A stretch of 64,000 nt of DNA from Diphasiastrum complanatum (Eukaryota; Streptophyta; Lycopodiopsida; Lycopodiales; Lycopodiaceae), in contig CM055111.1 in assembly GCA_029204225.1 (NCBI GenBank), positions 41,356,815-41,420,814 on the forward strand, written 5' to 3'. Shown here one piece after another: positions 36,017 to 46,189 of this stretch (the stretch's first letter is position 1; each line of letters begins with the position of its first letter). A model generated the notes under the pieces. That model did not search any database. It was not told the DNA's origin and was given only the letters and a program-made list of their open reading frames with translations. Both the position numbers and the translations under genes were made by a program.

Positions 36017-36365
36017 TGGGAATAGACTGAGGAACTAGAAAGTTCAATATGTCAGGAGGATCTAACAGGTCGGCTACATGGGCACTGCCTTTTCTGTTGA
36101 GATCAATAAACTGATCTTTGATGAAGATGACATCTCGGCTTGTGAATATCTTCGACTCGATGGGATCGAACGACTTGTAGACTTGATCTAAAGTAGTTTA
36201 GCTGATGAAAATACATTTGATACTCTGGAACTCGAGCTTTTTCCTGAGGTCATGAGAAATGTGTGCATAAGCAATACATCCGAAAACTCGTAAGTTTGAT
36301 AGAGAAGGTTTGGTACATGTCCAAACTTCGAATATTGTTTTGTCTGAGAGACCTTTAGTAGGACA

Positions 36366-36956
36366 TCAGTTCTGAATATAAGTTATTGTTGAAACAGCTT
36401 CTGCCCAGAAGGACTTTGGAAGTGTTGCATGTGATAACATGCACTTTGTCGATTCAACTAAGGTTTTGTTCTTTCTCTCAACAAGATCATTTGACTGAGG
36501 CAAAAAGGAGGTAATGTATTGTTGCTCAATGCTATTGTTAAGATAATACTCCTTGAGTTTGGTGGAGACATAATCTCCCCCGTTGTCGGACCTCAATGCT
36601 TTGATTTGTTTGCTAGTTTGATTTTTTGCATGCTCTTTGATTTGTTTGAACTTGATGAAAGCTTCTGATTTCTGTTTGATAAAGTAAACAACTATTTTTC
36701 TAGAGAATTCATCAATAAAGATAATAAAATACTTTGCATCTAGCAATGAAGGAGTTTGCATAGGTCCACATATATATGTATGAACAACATCTAACAGACC
36801 TTTTGTTGCATGCCTATGACTTGATCTAAAAGGAATCCTAGTATGCTTTCCAAGGATGCAGCTATGGTAGACAGGGAGATCGACTTTACCAAAAGGATTT
36901 TCGAGATCAAGTATTAGAGATTGTTTGGGCATGTTCGAAACACATGCATAATTCAA
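36366..36956 (-). pseudogene. Copia F integrase, catalytic Asp lost
   Basis: About 196 residues: CILGKHTRIPF (end of the zinc-binding region), then the core. The first catalytic Asp, expected in an H-T-D-I-C-G-P motif, reads Tyr (VHTYICGPM). The second Asp is present (RSDNGGDY), and the Glu in ERKNKTL is present. FWAEAV follows. The core is otherwise unusually open for an element this decayed. Confidence 0.8.
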
Positions 36957-37214
36957 GTGTCCTAAGCAATGATGTCAAAGTAATGCTTTATTGACAAAAA
37001 CAAAAGTTTTCAAGACTTGACTAGAATCAGAATAACAATGTGCCAATCTATATAAGTATCCATGCCTCTTGCCGAGTGCAAGAATCTTATTACTCCTATC
37101 AATAATTCTGCATTGATTAGACTCAAAATTCACTTATGAGCTAAATCTATAGTTCTAGAACATACTTCTTTGTGTTGTAAGACATATAGGATTGGAAAAT
37201 CTCACAATGATTGG

Positions 37215-37960
37215 TCATATGTTGAGTAGCTCCAGAATCCAGAAACCATGAATCATTTGAATGTGCGTATAAGCGCCTTCATCCATTTCGACTTTAGGAG
37301 ATGTTGTAACTGTATTTGCTTCTTGATCAGGTTGCTTGGCTACATTCTTCGCTTTGAGAATTTGGCAACCTTGGATCTCATGATTATTGCGCTTGCAATA
37401 CCTGCAAAACATCTTCTTCTTCGATGAATGTTGATTTGATGATTGTTCTTGAATTTGAGTCTGTTTCTGATTCAATGTAGACTACTTGGAGCTTTTCTAC
37501 TTCTGTTGCTGCAAGCCCTTGTTGACATATAGAGCATGAGATGAAGAGGTAGACAAAGTGTCTTGACTTCTTCGATTATCTTCTTGCAACAACATAGTGA
37601 TAACTCGAGTAAGAGTTAAATTTGAGTGTATCGTGATGATCATCATCCAGTTCTCATATGTAGAGGGCAGGCTTGAAAGCAATGTCATAATTGCGTCTTG
37701 ATTGTCTATGACTGATACGACAGCGGCCATCTGTTGCAAGAGATTCTTAAACTGGTTAATATGATTCTGAAGAGAATCATTATTCAACATCTTGACTGTG
37801 AAGAATCTCCTTCAAAGATGTAACTTGGTAGTTACGTCTCTCACATCATATAGTGAGCTCAGTCAATTTCCATTTTGAGTCTTCTGTGTCGTCTTCAGGT
37901 TTCACTTCGATACCTATAACAAATTCCCACAACTCGTTGGCGATTAGCAAAGACTTCATC
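37215..37960 (-). pseudogene. Copia F gag C-terminal half and protease trace
   Basis: The frame at 37497-37790 reads the gag region MLLQEDNRR with the SLPSTYENW motif typical of copia gag. The frame at 37215-37475 contains a canonical CX2CX4HX4C zinc knuckle (CRYCKRNNHEIQGC) and then a Trp-Ile/Phe-Leu-type strand where the protease begins. The gag N-terminus is cut by the junction with element E. Confidence 0.7.
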
Positions 37961-37966
37961 TAAATT

Positions 37967-38812
37967 TTATGAAGCATATTTAGATTGACAAATGAAGCTA
38001 AAATCACATCCTCTAATAACCTCTATTCCAAGAATGAAGCTTAATAGGCTGAGATCTGCCATCTTAAACTCTTTTGCTAAAGCAATTTTTACATCTCTAA
38101 TTCCATCTAGATCATTACCACTCAAGATAATGTCATCTACATACAAAAAAAGAATAATGATCATGCCATCATGAAATCTTATGTACAATGATGGATCATA
38201 GGCACTCATTACAAAATTGATGGAAATGAGAAAAGAGTTTAGCCTAGAGTACCATGCTCTAGGTGCTTGCTTGAGCCCATAAAGGTTCTTCTTCAAAAAA
38301 CACACCTTTCCTTCATGCTTTGCCTTGATGAAGCCCTCAGGTTGCATCATGTAGATCTCTTCCTCCAAATAACCATTGAGGAATGCATTTGTGAAATCAA
38401 GTTGAAATAGCTCCCAATTGAAGGTTGTAGCAAGACTAATGATCAACCTGATAGTAACAAGCTTAGCCACAGGAGCAAAAGTCTCATCATAATCAATGTC
38501 TTTGGTTTGTAAAAAACCTTTGGCTACAAGCCTAGATTTATGCTTGCTTATTGATCCATCTTGATTATACTTCAATCTACATACCCACTTGCAATCAAGA
38601 GGTTTCTTCCCTTGAGGAAGATCCACAAGATCCCAAGTATGATTCTCAATGAGAGCATCATACTCTACTTGCATAGCATCCATCCAACTTTTAGACTTAG
38701 AAGCATCTTCATAGCATGTTGGCTCATCTAACATTGAAGTAAGAAAAGTGTAAGATGTGAAAGATGATGAGCCTTCCCTTTGATCACCTTGACCATCATA
38801 GGTGAGCCTCAA
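37967..38812 (-). pseudogene. Copia E reverse transcriptase
   Basis: An open frame of about 281 residues covers most of RT: WMDAMQVEYDAL, NHTWDLVDLPQGKKPLDCKW, the VAKGFLQ and ETFAPVAK blocks, QLDFTNAFLNGYLEEEIYM, YGLKQAPRAWYSR, and the catalytic FLYVDDIILSGND near 38140. It stops at SKYAS where the sequence switches to element F. The frame would be catalytically plausible but lacks the C-terminal end and RNase H. Confidence 0.8.
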
Positions 38813-38844
38813 TGGCTCGAACCTAGCCTCAATGGCTCGAACCT
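38805..38844 (-). repeat. 20-bp tandem duplication disrupting copia E
   Basis: The 20-bp unit AGCCTCAATGGCTCGAACCT (plus strand) occurs twice, at 38805-38824 and 38825-38844. As 20 is not a multiple of three, it shifts frame between the linker and RT. Confidence 0.95.
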
Positions 38845-39709
38845 TGCCATTGTAGATCTTCTTGGAGTTCTTGGAGTTCTTGTATCTTGAGGTGTATCCT
38901 CAAGTTCTTCTTCACTTGGAAGCTCCTCCTCCATCCTAGCATGATCCTTGGAATCAAGATGATTAGTAGCATTATCATCCAAATCACAAGCATGTCCTTC
39001 ATCAAAAATAACATCCCTACTCACTATCACCTTGCTAGTGATGGGATTGAAGACTCTATAACCTTTGCTATTTCCACCATATCCCACAAAGATGCCTTTG
39101 ATGGATGTTGCATCATCCTTCTTTCTCTTATCCAAGAATTGATGCTACACTCTTCAGCCACTAATACACTGTGAAGCTTTTCTATAGTGGGCAAAGTGCC
39201 TTGGATTGCAAAGCTTTGGACCAAATTTGTAAAGTCACTCCCTAGACCATTGAGGACAATTTGAACAAGTTCACTATCTTGAATCTTCTCTCCAATGGAA
39301 GCTAACTCCCTATTGAGAGACTTGATTCTGAGCACATAAACTTGTGCACTCTCATCACTTCTCTTCATGCTTTGCAGAATCTGATTCCTAAGCATGAGAA
39401 CCCTTGAAGTGTTATTAGACTCATAGATTGATCTTAGAGATTCCCAAGCCTCTTTAGCACTAGTACAAGCTGATATTTCTCTCAATAAATCATTGCTTAC
39501 ATTCACTTCACACAGTGAAGTGCAAGCCTAGATCTTCTTTTGTATTTAGCTAACTCCTGTGCACCTAGAAGTTCATCTTCATCATCAATCAGAAACTCAT
39601 AGAAATCTTGGAGCACCATGAGTGACTCCATCCTCACTTTCAAAATAGCATAATTGGTAGAGTTTAACCTCTCACTAGCTTCTATAAGGTATGCTCCAGC
39701 AGATCTCAT
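38809..39709 (-). pseudogene. Copia E gag fused to post-integrase linker
   Basis: Gag (39709-39140) reads ERLNSTNYAILKVRMESL, then after a one-base frameshift near 39503 MNVSNDLLREISACTSAKEAW, SRVLMLRNQIL, SELVQIVLNGLGSDF and LVAEE. It then joins the SIKGIFVGYGGNSKGYRVF / SRDVIFDE segment that in intact copia elements lies between integrase and RT. About 2 kb of coding sequence expected in between is absent. The gag closely resembles that of copia C. Confidence 0.75.
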
Positions 39710-40328
39710 CTTACTAGTAAGATTCTACACACAAGATATCGATTTGGTTGAACTTGAAACTCACAAAGGTTTCTAGCTTGTAGTGTTTCACTCAAATGTT
39801 GACTTCTAATCCAACAGATGGACTTGTAATCACAGTTCTATCACTCCCTCACAAAGCTGGAATGAAGATAAGATGAAGTGAAAACTACGCTCAAGCAAAT
39901 CTTGCCAATCTTGGCTATTTATGGACAATAACTGACTCTATCTCTCTCTTTCACTTTGATGTACTTTATAGACCTGGTTTCCAATTTAAGAAGGTCTAAA
40001 ATCAGCCTAGATTAATTGGTTCTCCTGAAACAAATTCAAAACTAATTAATGGCAAGTAATCTTGGTAGCTAATTCTAGGATTTGCACCAAAAATTACATC
40101 AAACTGACACTAGATGAAATTACAGTGATCCAATGAATATGGGGTTTTAAATGCTGGTTCAGAGATGCCCACACGTGTGAAAAGTACAGATTTTGATCCT
40201 GAAAAAGTTTGGGATCAAATCCCCTCACCAAAACTTGGATACCAGCTCGCCCTTCCAATAGTAGCTTTTTGCACCAAAACCTGCTAAAACTGGATTAGTT
40301 TCAGACACTGATCAATAGCCTTGTACTT

Positions 40329-40341
40329 GGCTCTGATACCA
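40329..40341 (-). promoter_or_regulatory. Primer-binding site of copia E
   Basis: The minus strand reads TGGTATCAGAGCC directly after the TAACA end of the LTR. Complementary to plant initiator tRNA-Met. Confidence 0.9.
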
Positions 40342-40959
40342 TGTTAAAAGTACAGTACTAAGGACCATAAATGGATTTTTGAATGATCCACAAGGTTGAT
40401 TGTGTGCTTGTTAAACAATCTATCAGATACTAGTCATCAGAAAACAAGATCTAGTTTAGCAGCTTGATAGAAAACAAGTAGAGAAAATTAGGGCATTGAT
40501 CAATAACTATAAGCCGACTTCACACGTATGAAAATGAGGCTGTAGTATGGCCTGTATACAGTGTTTAGAGTGTGCCAAAGCTGGGTTTCAGTGGAATCAA
40601 AAGCAATCACCATACAATGAGAGAAAACTCAAGTTTCTCCTTGAGGCTCCAAAAAGTTTCTATCTCCTCACTATGGAGAATGAGAATACATAGTAAAAGA
40701 CACTTCCTTTGCCAAGTTAGGTGAAAATCCAGCATGTAATAAGGAAGTAGACTCAACTTTCTTGCCCTAATGTGAAAACCCTAGCCTAGATCCAAGAGTC
40801 ATGCTTGGTAGGTGCATGGTAGGTACAAATCTCATCATAAATTATGGTCTAGTTCCTACAAAGTAGGAATCACTACCAAATGGACACAACCACTCCTCTT
40901 GACTCGTGGTAACCTACTTTAGGCGTGGATTTACAAGTGGCAATTAGAATCTAATAACA
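40342..40959 (-). repeat. 5' LTR of copia E, 618 bp
   Basis: Starts TGTTATTAG (40959) and ends TTTTAACA (40342) on the minus strand, with PBS immediately following. It belongs to a different family from the TGTGAAGAA LTRs. Confidence 0.7.
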
Positions 40960-41008
40960 TAAATTTGGAATAGAGCATCCAAGCCAAGCATAAAAAAAAA
41001 AAAATTAC

Positions 41009-42531
41009 CTGGCCACTACGGAAAACAAGTTGAAAAAAATTATCGTATTTTGTAAGGCTCTGCGTAGGATTTTTTGAATCAAACGGCAGGCTTGTCTGTT
41101 GAGCACAAAGTGCTTTCAACTCCAATTGATTTACATCTCCAACTTTGGAGACTCTCATATATTCTTTATGAAAAAACCAAATTCTTTGTATTATGGTCAT
41201 TTTCATGCGGTAGTTCTGATCAATATTATGATCCCAAGCGAGCAATTTTGTTTCATCTACTGTCAAACTAGCAAATGCGATGGCACTAACGGTTCAAAAT
41301 GAGGGAATATGAGGATATTCTTGGGATAACTGTTTTCGAGCCTATAAACTTTGTACACCCCCAAGAACAAAAAAATGATAAGAATCTAAAACAGAAATAT
41401 CAAAATTTGCAACATCATTGCATTCTGAGGGGTCAACCAAAACAACAAAAGGCATTACAATGGCCTGGGTATGATCTTTAAATTCTATTTTAAGATTATG
41501 TACATGTGTTTTTTTAGGTTCTCTTACTTCCATTGGCCTATCTCTAGTTATTGGGTCAACAGACAGCCTATCACATTGGTCTATATCTAAAATTAAAGTT
41601 GTTTCTCTAATTTTTTTTGTTTTATGAATTTCATCTCTTAATTTAGCAATCTCAAAGCTGTCTTGAAGGGGGTGGATGGAAGCACTAGGTAAAGACATAG
41701 CGGGTCCAGATACATCTTTCTTGCTTTTAGCTGAAGGAATGGACTCATGGCAATGTGTAGCCATGGTCTTTGGGCAGGACTTGGGTCTGGTGGGTGGGGA
41801 TTCAAAAATATTGTGTGATCTTTTTTTTTGGGGTGAGGGGCAGCTATGGTGGCCTTAACATTTTCAGCAGTGGGTTTTGTGACCTGAGCAGTGGTGGAAA
41901 CAGGCTTGCAAGATCCCATAGATACAGATTTAGCACTCCATAATGAATATATCGGATCTTTCCCCTCCGCAATAGTAGCTAGCACCAGTTTTAAGCATTT
42001 CTTCATGCTCTAAAACACAAACGAAATACAGGTTTACAGCATAATGAGCAAAGAAGTTTATATGAACTATGCTTAGCATAGGACTACTCAATTTTAATAA
42101 GAGATCTGTTGCTTGCAAGGTGCTAGGAATTTTATAATTAGTTAAACACTATGCTAAGCATAGGACACATGTTAATAAATATTATTCAAAACATGATTTA
42201 TAATTACATACCAAAGTCACAAGAGCTTTATCAGAGTAAGTTTTGATAGCATCATCATGGCAGAATCGATTCTTAATCATAGTCTTGTTTAAAATGAAAG
42301 GAAAACGAGATGTATCCGTCTCTTTTACCAGGATGTTTACAAAACCTTCTTCCTCATCCTCATCTGGTTGATCAGCAGGCAATCTACCTTGAATATGAAA
42401 TTGTGAATCCCCCCTGCCAGGTTTCTCTACTAAATGAAGAAAAAGGTCAGAGAGCTTTGTGTTGTTAACTCCTCTGATAAAGTAGTACCTGAATTATTTC
42501 TTGTCTTTCAACAAGATTTCTTGAGGTTTGC
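41009..42531 (-). pseudogene. Unidentified two-exon gene remnant, possible ParB/sulfiredoxin-like motif
   Basis: Minus strand. Exon a (42531-42212) and exon b (42009-41009) are joined by a 202-bp GT...AG intron in phase 0; acceptor CTCAG| precedes exon a and donor CCAG|GTAATT follows exon b. Exon a reads YYFIRGVNNTKLSD, an acidic DEDEEEGF stretch and DTSRFPFILNK. Exon b continues MKKCLKLVLATI, a Pro-rich linker, then after a frameshift near 41764 MPFVVLVDPSE, YHFFVLGGVQSL and later ETKLLAWDHNID with MTIIQRIWFFHKEY. The VLGGVQS step and the downstream HN motif recall ParB/sulfiredoxin-fold proteins, but that is a tentative reading. Lesions: a TAA in exon a, a frameshift, and two stops in exon b. 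Copia LTRs lie within about 10-50 bp of both outer splice sites. Confidence 0.4.
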
Positions 42532-42540
42532 CTGAGATCA

Positions 42541-42836
42541 TGACATTAATCAGACACACATATGATTTTTGTGTCAATAATCAGATATGCAACATCAAGT
42601 ATTCACCATAAGCAATCACCAAACAAGGAGGCGGAGGACAAACACACAATATCACTCAATCACACTGACTTCATACTGAATGTAAAATGTACATATAAAC
42701 CCTGATAGAGAGAGAAAACCTAAGAGTAGACTACTAGACTATCCTATAGCTAGTTACAGCTAGTTGTCAATAATAAAGTACATTGTAAAATGTAATTAAG
42801 AAGTGTAATAATGAAGTCTATCATTGATTTCTAACA
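42541..42836 (-). repeat. 3' LTR start of copia G
   Basis: Starts TGTTAGAAATC at 42836 after the polypurine tract AAGGGAGGG. The proposed CA end at 42541 is tentative. The next bases on the minus strand form the splice acceptor of the pseudogene exon at 42531. Confidence 0.55.
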
Positions 42837-42871
42837 CCCTCCCTTAATGATAAAATTACATTCTTCTATTC

Positions 42872-43183
42872 CTAGTAGAGTACAAAACTTTTCAAATCAT
42901 TTCCATCGTTGGTTTCATTTTGGTCATTTGCCTTCTCTCGTACTGGACCGCAAAAGATTTTCATTCGTGAATCTTTTGTGTTCGGAAACCGTTCGTCTTT
43001 GTCTGCTTTGACTTTCGCGTTCGCGAAGCATTCATCTTTGTCTCCTTTGACTTTTGTGTGGAACATGGGATCTTTCGTCAGGTGTATTGCAGAGGTGTTG
43101 TCCATCTGGAAGACCAGGGGCTCATTCCTTGTTTCGCCCAATTCATCCAAGAACTGCCTTAGCCAGATTATTTTGTTGGCCAT
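42872..43183 (-). pseudogene. Copia G RNase H fragment fused in frame to a repeat module
   Basis: The first 43 residues are copia RNase H (KIIWLRQFLDELG, DNTSAIHLTKDPMFHT). The frame then runs, with no stop, through about 53 residues encoded by a module that is also present at about 47930-48130 in the 5' LTR region (VKGDKDECFANAKVKADKDE, then IFCGPVREKANDQN). It returns to the usual copia terminus KSFVLY. The normal RNase H C-terminal third is missing. Confidence 0.65.
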
Positions 43184-43224
43184 CTTTGCTGCTGCAACAT
43201 ATTCTGCTTCGCAGGATGACTGGG

Positions 43225-44460
43225 CTACAACGGTCTATTTCTTGTTGACCTAGAGAACTGTTGCCCTTGATGCGATGGTGCATCCTCCTGAGACGCTTTT
43301 ACAGTCGTCCTTGAGAGATGCCCATCTAGCATCACTGTAGGCAATAACACAAGCCATAATCCCTCGTTAGTTGAAGATATTGCAAAATGTATTTTGCAAT
43401 CTTCCAATGTGTCTAGTTTGGATTCGTGCAGAATTGGCTCATTTTGAACAATATCAAAGCGTGTGTTGTCTGCAAGGTACATCAGTGATCCTATCAGCTT
43501 CCTGTAAGGTGTGAGCTGCATTTGTTCTCTCTCTTCCTCAATCTTTGGACAGTTGTCGCTTGTCAGCACCGTCCCTGTGAGCATTGGAGTGTTTGCTCCT
43601 TTGTAGTTTAGCATCCCAAAGTCCTCTAGGATCTTCTGGGTGTAACTGGACTGGTGAAGGTATAACTTACCTCTCTCATAGTCCCTATCAATTTGCAAGC
43701 CTAGGTAACACCTGGCTTCTCCCAGATCCACTATCTCGAAATGTTTCGAGATGTCTGCCTTTACGTCAGCAATTAGCTACTCACTCCTACAAAGTGTTAG
43801 AGTGTCATCCACATATACAACCACTATGATGATCTGCCCATCTGTAACTCTGACATATATATTAGAACCAGCCAACAAAGGCTTGAATCCTAATGATTTC
43901 AAGGCTCGATCTTTCTTCTTGTACCATTGTCAGGCTGATTGTTTCAGACCGTAGATACTTCTGTGCATTCTGCATGCATAGTCAGGAAGTGAATTTAAGA
44001 CGTATCCTGGGGGTTGATCCATGTAGACCTCTTTGTCTAATTCGCCATGCAAAAAGGTTGTCTTCTTGTCCACAATGTGGATCTTGAGGTCATAAGCTGC
44101 TGCATATGCAAATAATAGATGTAGGGACGAATGTTTGACGACAGGAGAGAAGGTTTCAGAGTAGTCAATACCATATCTCTGAGAGAAACCTTTTGCTACC
44201 AGTCTTGCCTTGTATTTTGTCACATTTCCATCTGGTCCTTATTTGAGCTTGAAAATCCATTTGTATTTGATAGTCTTGCGCTTATGTGGTAATGGCTCCA
44301 GCGTCCATACCTGGTTCTTCCTCATGGACTCCATCTCTTCGTTCATGGCTTGGATCCATTTGTCCTTCTCTGGACTGTCAATCGCTTCCTCGAAAGTCTG
44401 TGGTTTGCCACTGAATCTGCAAAACTCTTCTAATGTGGAAGCTGAGCTGCCTGGCACATA
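43225..44460 (-). pseudogene. Copia G reverse transcriptase and RNase H N-terminus
   Basis: Pieces in order: MNEEMESMRKNQVWTLEPLP and KYKWIFKLK (44239-44457), YKARLVAKGFSQRYGIDYSE and STIYGLK-type block (43930-44223, read here as SIYGLKQSA), YVDDTLTL near 43810, LGEARCYLGLQIDRDYERGK, then YTQKILEDFGM and YRKLIGSLMYLADNTR (43225-43731). Three or four stops separate the frames. Catalytic YVDD is kept. Confidence 0.75.
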
Positions 44461-44637
44461 TCTTGATGGCGCTCTTCGTGGTCTTGTCGACCTTCTGGGA
44501 GATCCCCCTAGGACAGCTATGCCTTTGCCTTTGTCTGCTTTGCTCAGTCCGGAACCATCTTGGTTTACAAGAACTGCTGCGGCAGGTTGCCTCTCAAATC
44601 TTTCTTCATCAGATTCGTCGCTCGAATAGAAAATGAC

Positions 44638-46095
44638 TCAAAAATCTTCATTTTTGTGTTCGTCCTCTGCTCCCTCTGTCATTGGCAGCAGGTCATAGTA
44701 CTGTCTCTCCATAACTTTGTAGCTGATAGGATCGTCATTGGCCATTGTTCTGCTCTCATCGAATTTGACATCTCTCACTGTTTTCACAGTGTTTGTGTCT
44801 GGCATGTAGACTCTGTAGTATGACGAATTGTTGTCATAACCTACCAAAAATCCCTACTCAACTTTCTCATCAAGTTTCTTTTGAAGCTTATCAGGAATAT
44901 GTGCACAAGCTGCACAGCCAAAGATTCTGACGTGAGACAGATTGGGATTTCTACCCCACCATAGCTCATGTGGTGTCGTGTGAGGGACACCAGACTTGCC
45001 TGTTCTATTATGGATGTATGCGACTGTAGCTACTGCTTCAGCCCACAGTGTCCTTGGAGCTTTCGAGTTGGCCATCATGCATCTGGCTGCTTCCATCAAG
45101 GTCATGTTCTTTCATTCAGCAACACCATTATGTTGCGGTGTGTAGGGTGCAGTTCTTCTATGAATGATGCCACAATCATTGCAGAAGTCAGTGAAGCAAT
45201 TCGAGATGTATTCGCCACCTCGATCTGTTCTGATCGGCTTCACTTTGCTGCTTGTACATCTCTCAACCCAATTCACATATTCTGTCAATTTATCAAGTGC
45301 TTCAGATTTATTTTGAATAAAATACACTCTGAGAAATTTGCTATAATCATCAATGAAGGTTATATAATATTTTGAACCTCCTACTGAGATCACGTTGAAT
45401 GGTCCACAGATGTCAGAATGCACTAGCTCTAGAATCTTAGTCGTTCTGTAGGAGTCTCTGACGAATGGTGTGCATGACATCTTGTCCTTCAAACATGCAT
45501 CACAGGTGGTCGGACTGGTTGCATTCAAGATGCTGGCCCCTGTTATTGCTCCATGATGGCTTGCTTGGTAAAGTGCCATTGAGTTCATGTGGCAGAGTCT
45601 CTTGTGCCACAGAGTGTCTGGCTGGTCATCATGAGTCTGATCCACCTGATCTTCAGGTAGGTGTACCTTCAAATGATATAGGTTTCCTTTTCTTCTGCCT
45701 TGAGCGATCAAAGTACTGGTACTGGCATCAATCACATTGCATGCTTCGTCAAAAAATGTCACACGCATCCCTGCATCTGCTATTCTTGCTACAAAGAGCA
45801 AGTCTTGTTGCAGAGTAAGCACAAACAGAACATCTTTGAGTCGTCTGTCTCTACCATTGGTGTTGAGCCATAGTGAACCAATACCATTCACTTGATGTCT
45901 AGATACATCTCCAAGAACTATGAATCTTGAGGGATCTGCACTTTTGAAATCAAGCATTATTTGTCTTGATTTCACAAAGTGTGAGGTGGCTCCTGAGTCT
46001 AGAATCACCTCATGTGTGTCAGATGTTGATGTTGTACACACGTCTTCACAGATATAGGTGGTCAAACAGTTTTTGTTCGTTCTTTCTTCATCCAT
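44638..46095 (-). pseudogene. Copia G protease-integrase
   Basis: The open frame 46095-45112 (327 residues) holds the protease motif VILDSGATSHFV, pre-integrase HKRLCHMNSMALY with CDACLKDKMSC (HHCC zinc-binding), and the integrase core. Catalytic residues are Asp in HSDICGPF, Asp in RTDRGGEY and Glu in HNGVAE. A TGA at 45112-45114 follows that Glu at once, where an Arg is usual. The frame resumes with MTLMEAARCMM, LWAEAVATVAYI and the post-core LVGYDNNSSYYRVY to 44638. This is the best preserved integrase on the minus strand. Confidence 0.8.
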
Positions 46096-46189
46096 TTTTG
46101 AGCTCTCAGGCTCCTCGACATAGGATGAACTATTGATGTTCTCTTGTTTGTTCTGTGCTGATTTGTTTCTCGGGTTCTAGAGGCAATCC

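Larger units (their letters stand above)
33849..37960 (-). mobile_element. Ty1/copia LTR retrotransposon F, 5'-truncated
   Basis: Minus-strand order: gag (37960-37215), protease trace, integrase (about 36960-36366), RT (about 35770-35380), RNase H (35256-34604), polypurine tract and 3' LTR. Integrase before RT makes it copia. It is truncated at its 5' end inside gag, where copia E RT sequence joins at about 37960. Stops and deletions are numerous; the YVDD part of RT between about 35270 and 35380 is gone. Confidence 0.85.
37961..40959 (-). mobile_element. Ty1/copia element E, integrase-less deletion derivative
   Basis: Minus-strand order: 5' LTR (40959-40342), PBS, leader, gag (39709-39130), then directly the post-integrase linker (39135-38812) and RT (38812-37967). 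The zinc knuckle, protease and the whole integrase are missing: gag jumps to a GIFVGYGGNSKGYRVF block at about 39130. The 3' end is cut inside RT, where element F gag begins. It cannot be autonomous, although RT is well preserved. It appears inserted in an intron of the pseudogene at 41009-42531. Confidence 0.8.

Noticed and set aside
42909-43253. Plus-strand 114-residue open frame near the copia G 3' end
   Set aside because: Antisense of the RNase H fragment and its fused module; the minus-strand frame carries the recognisable domain.
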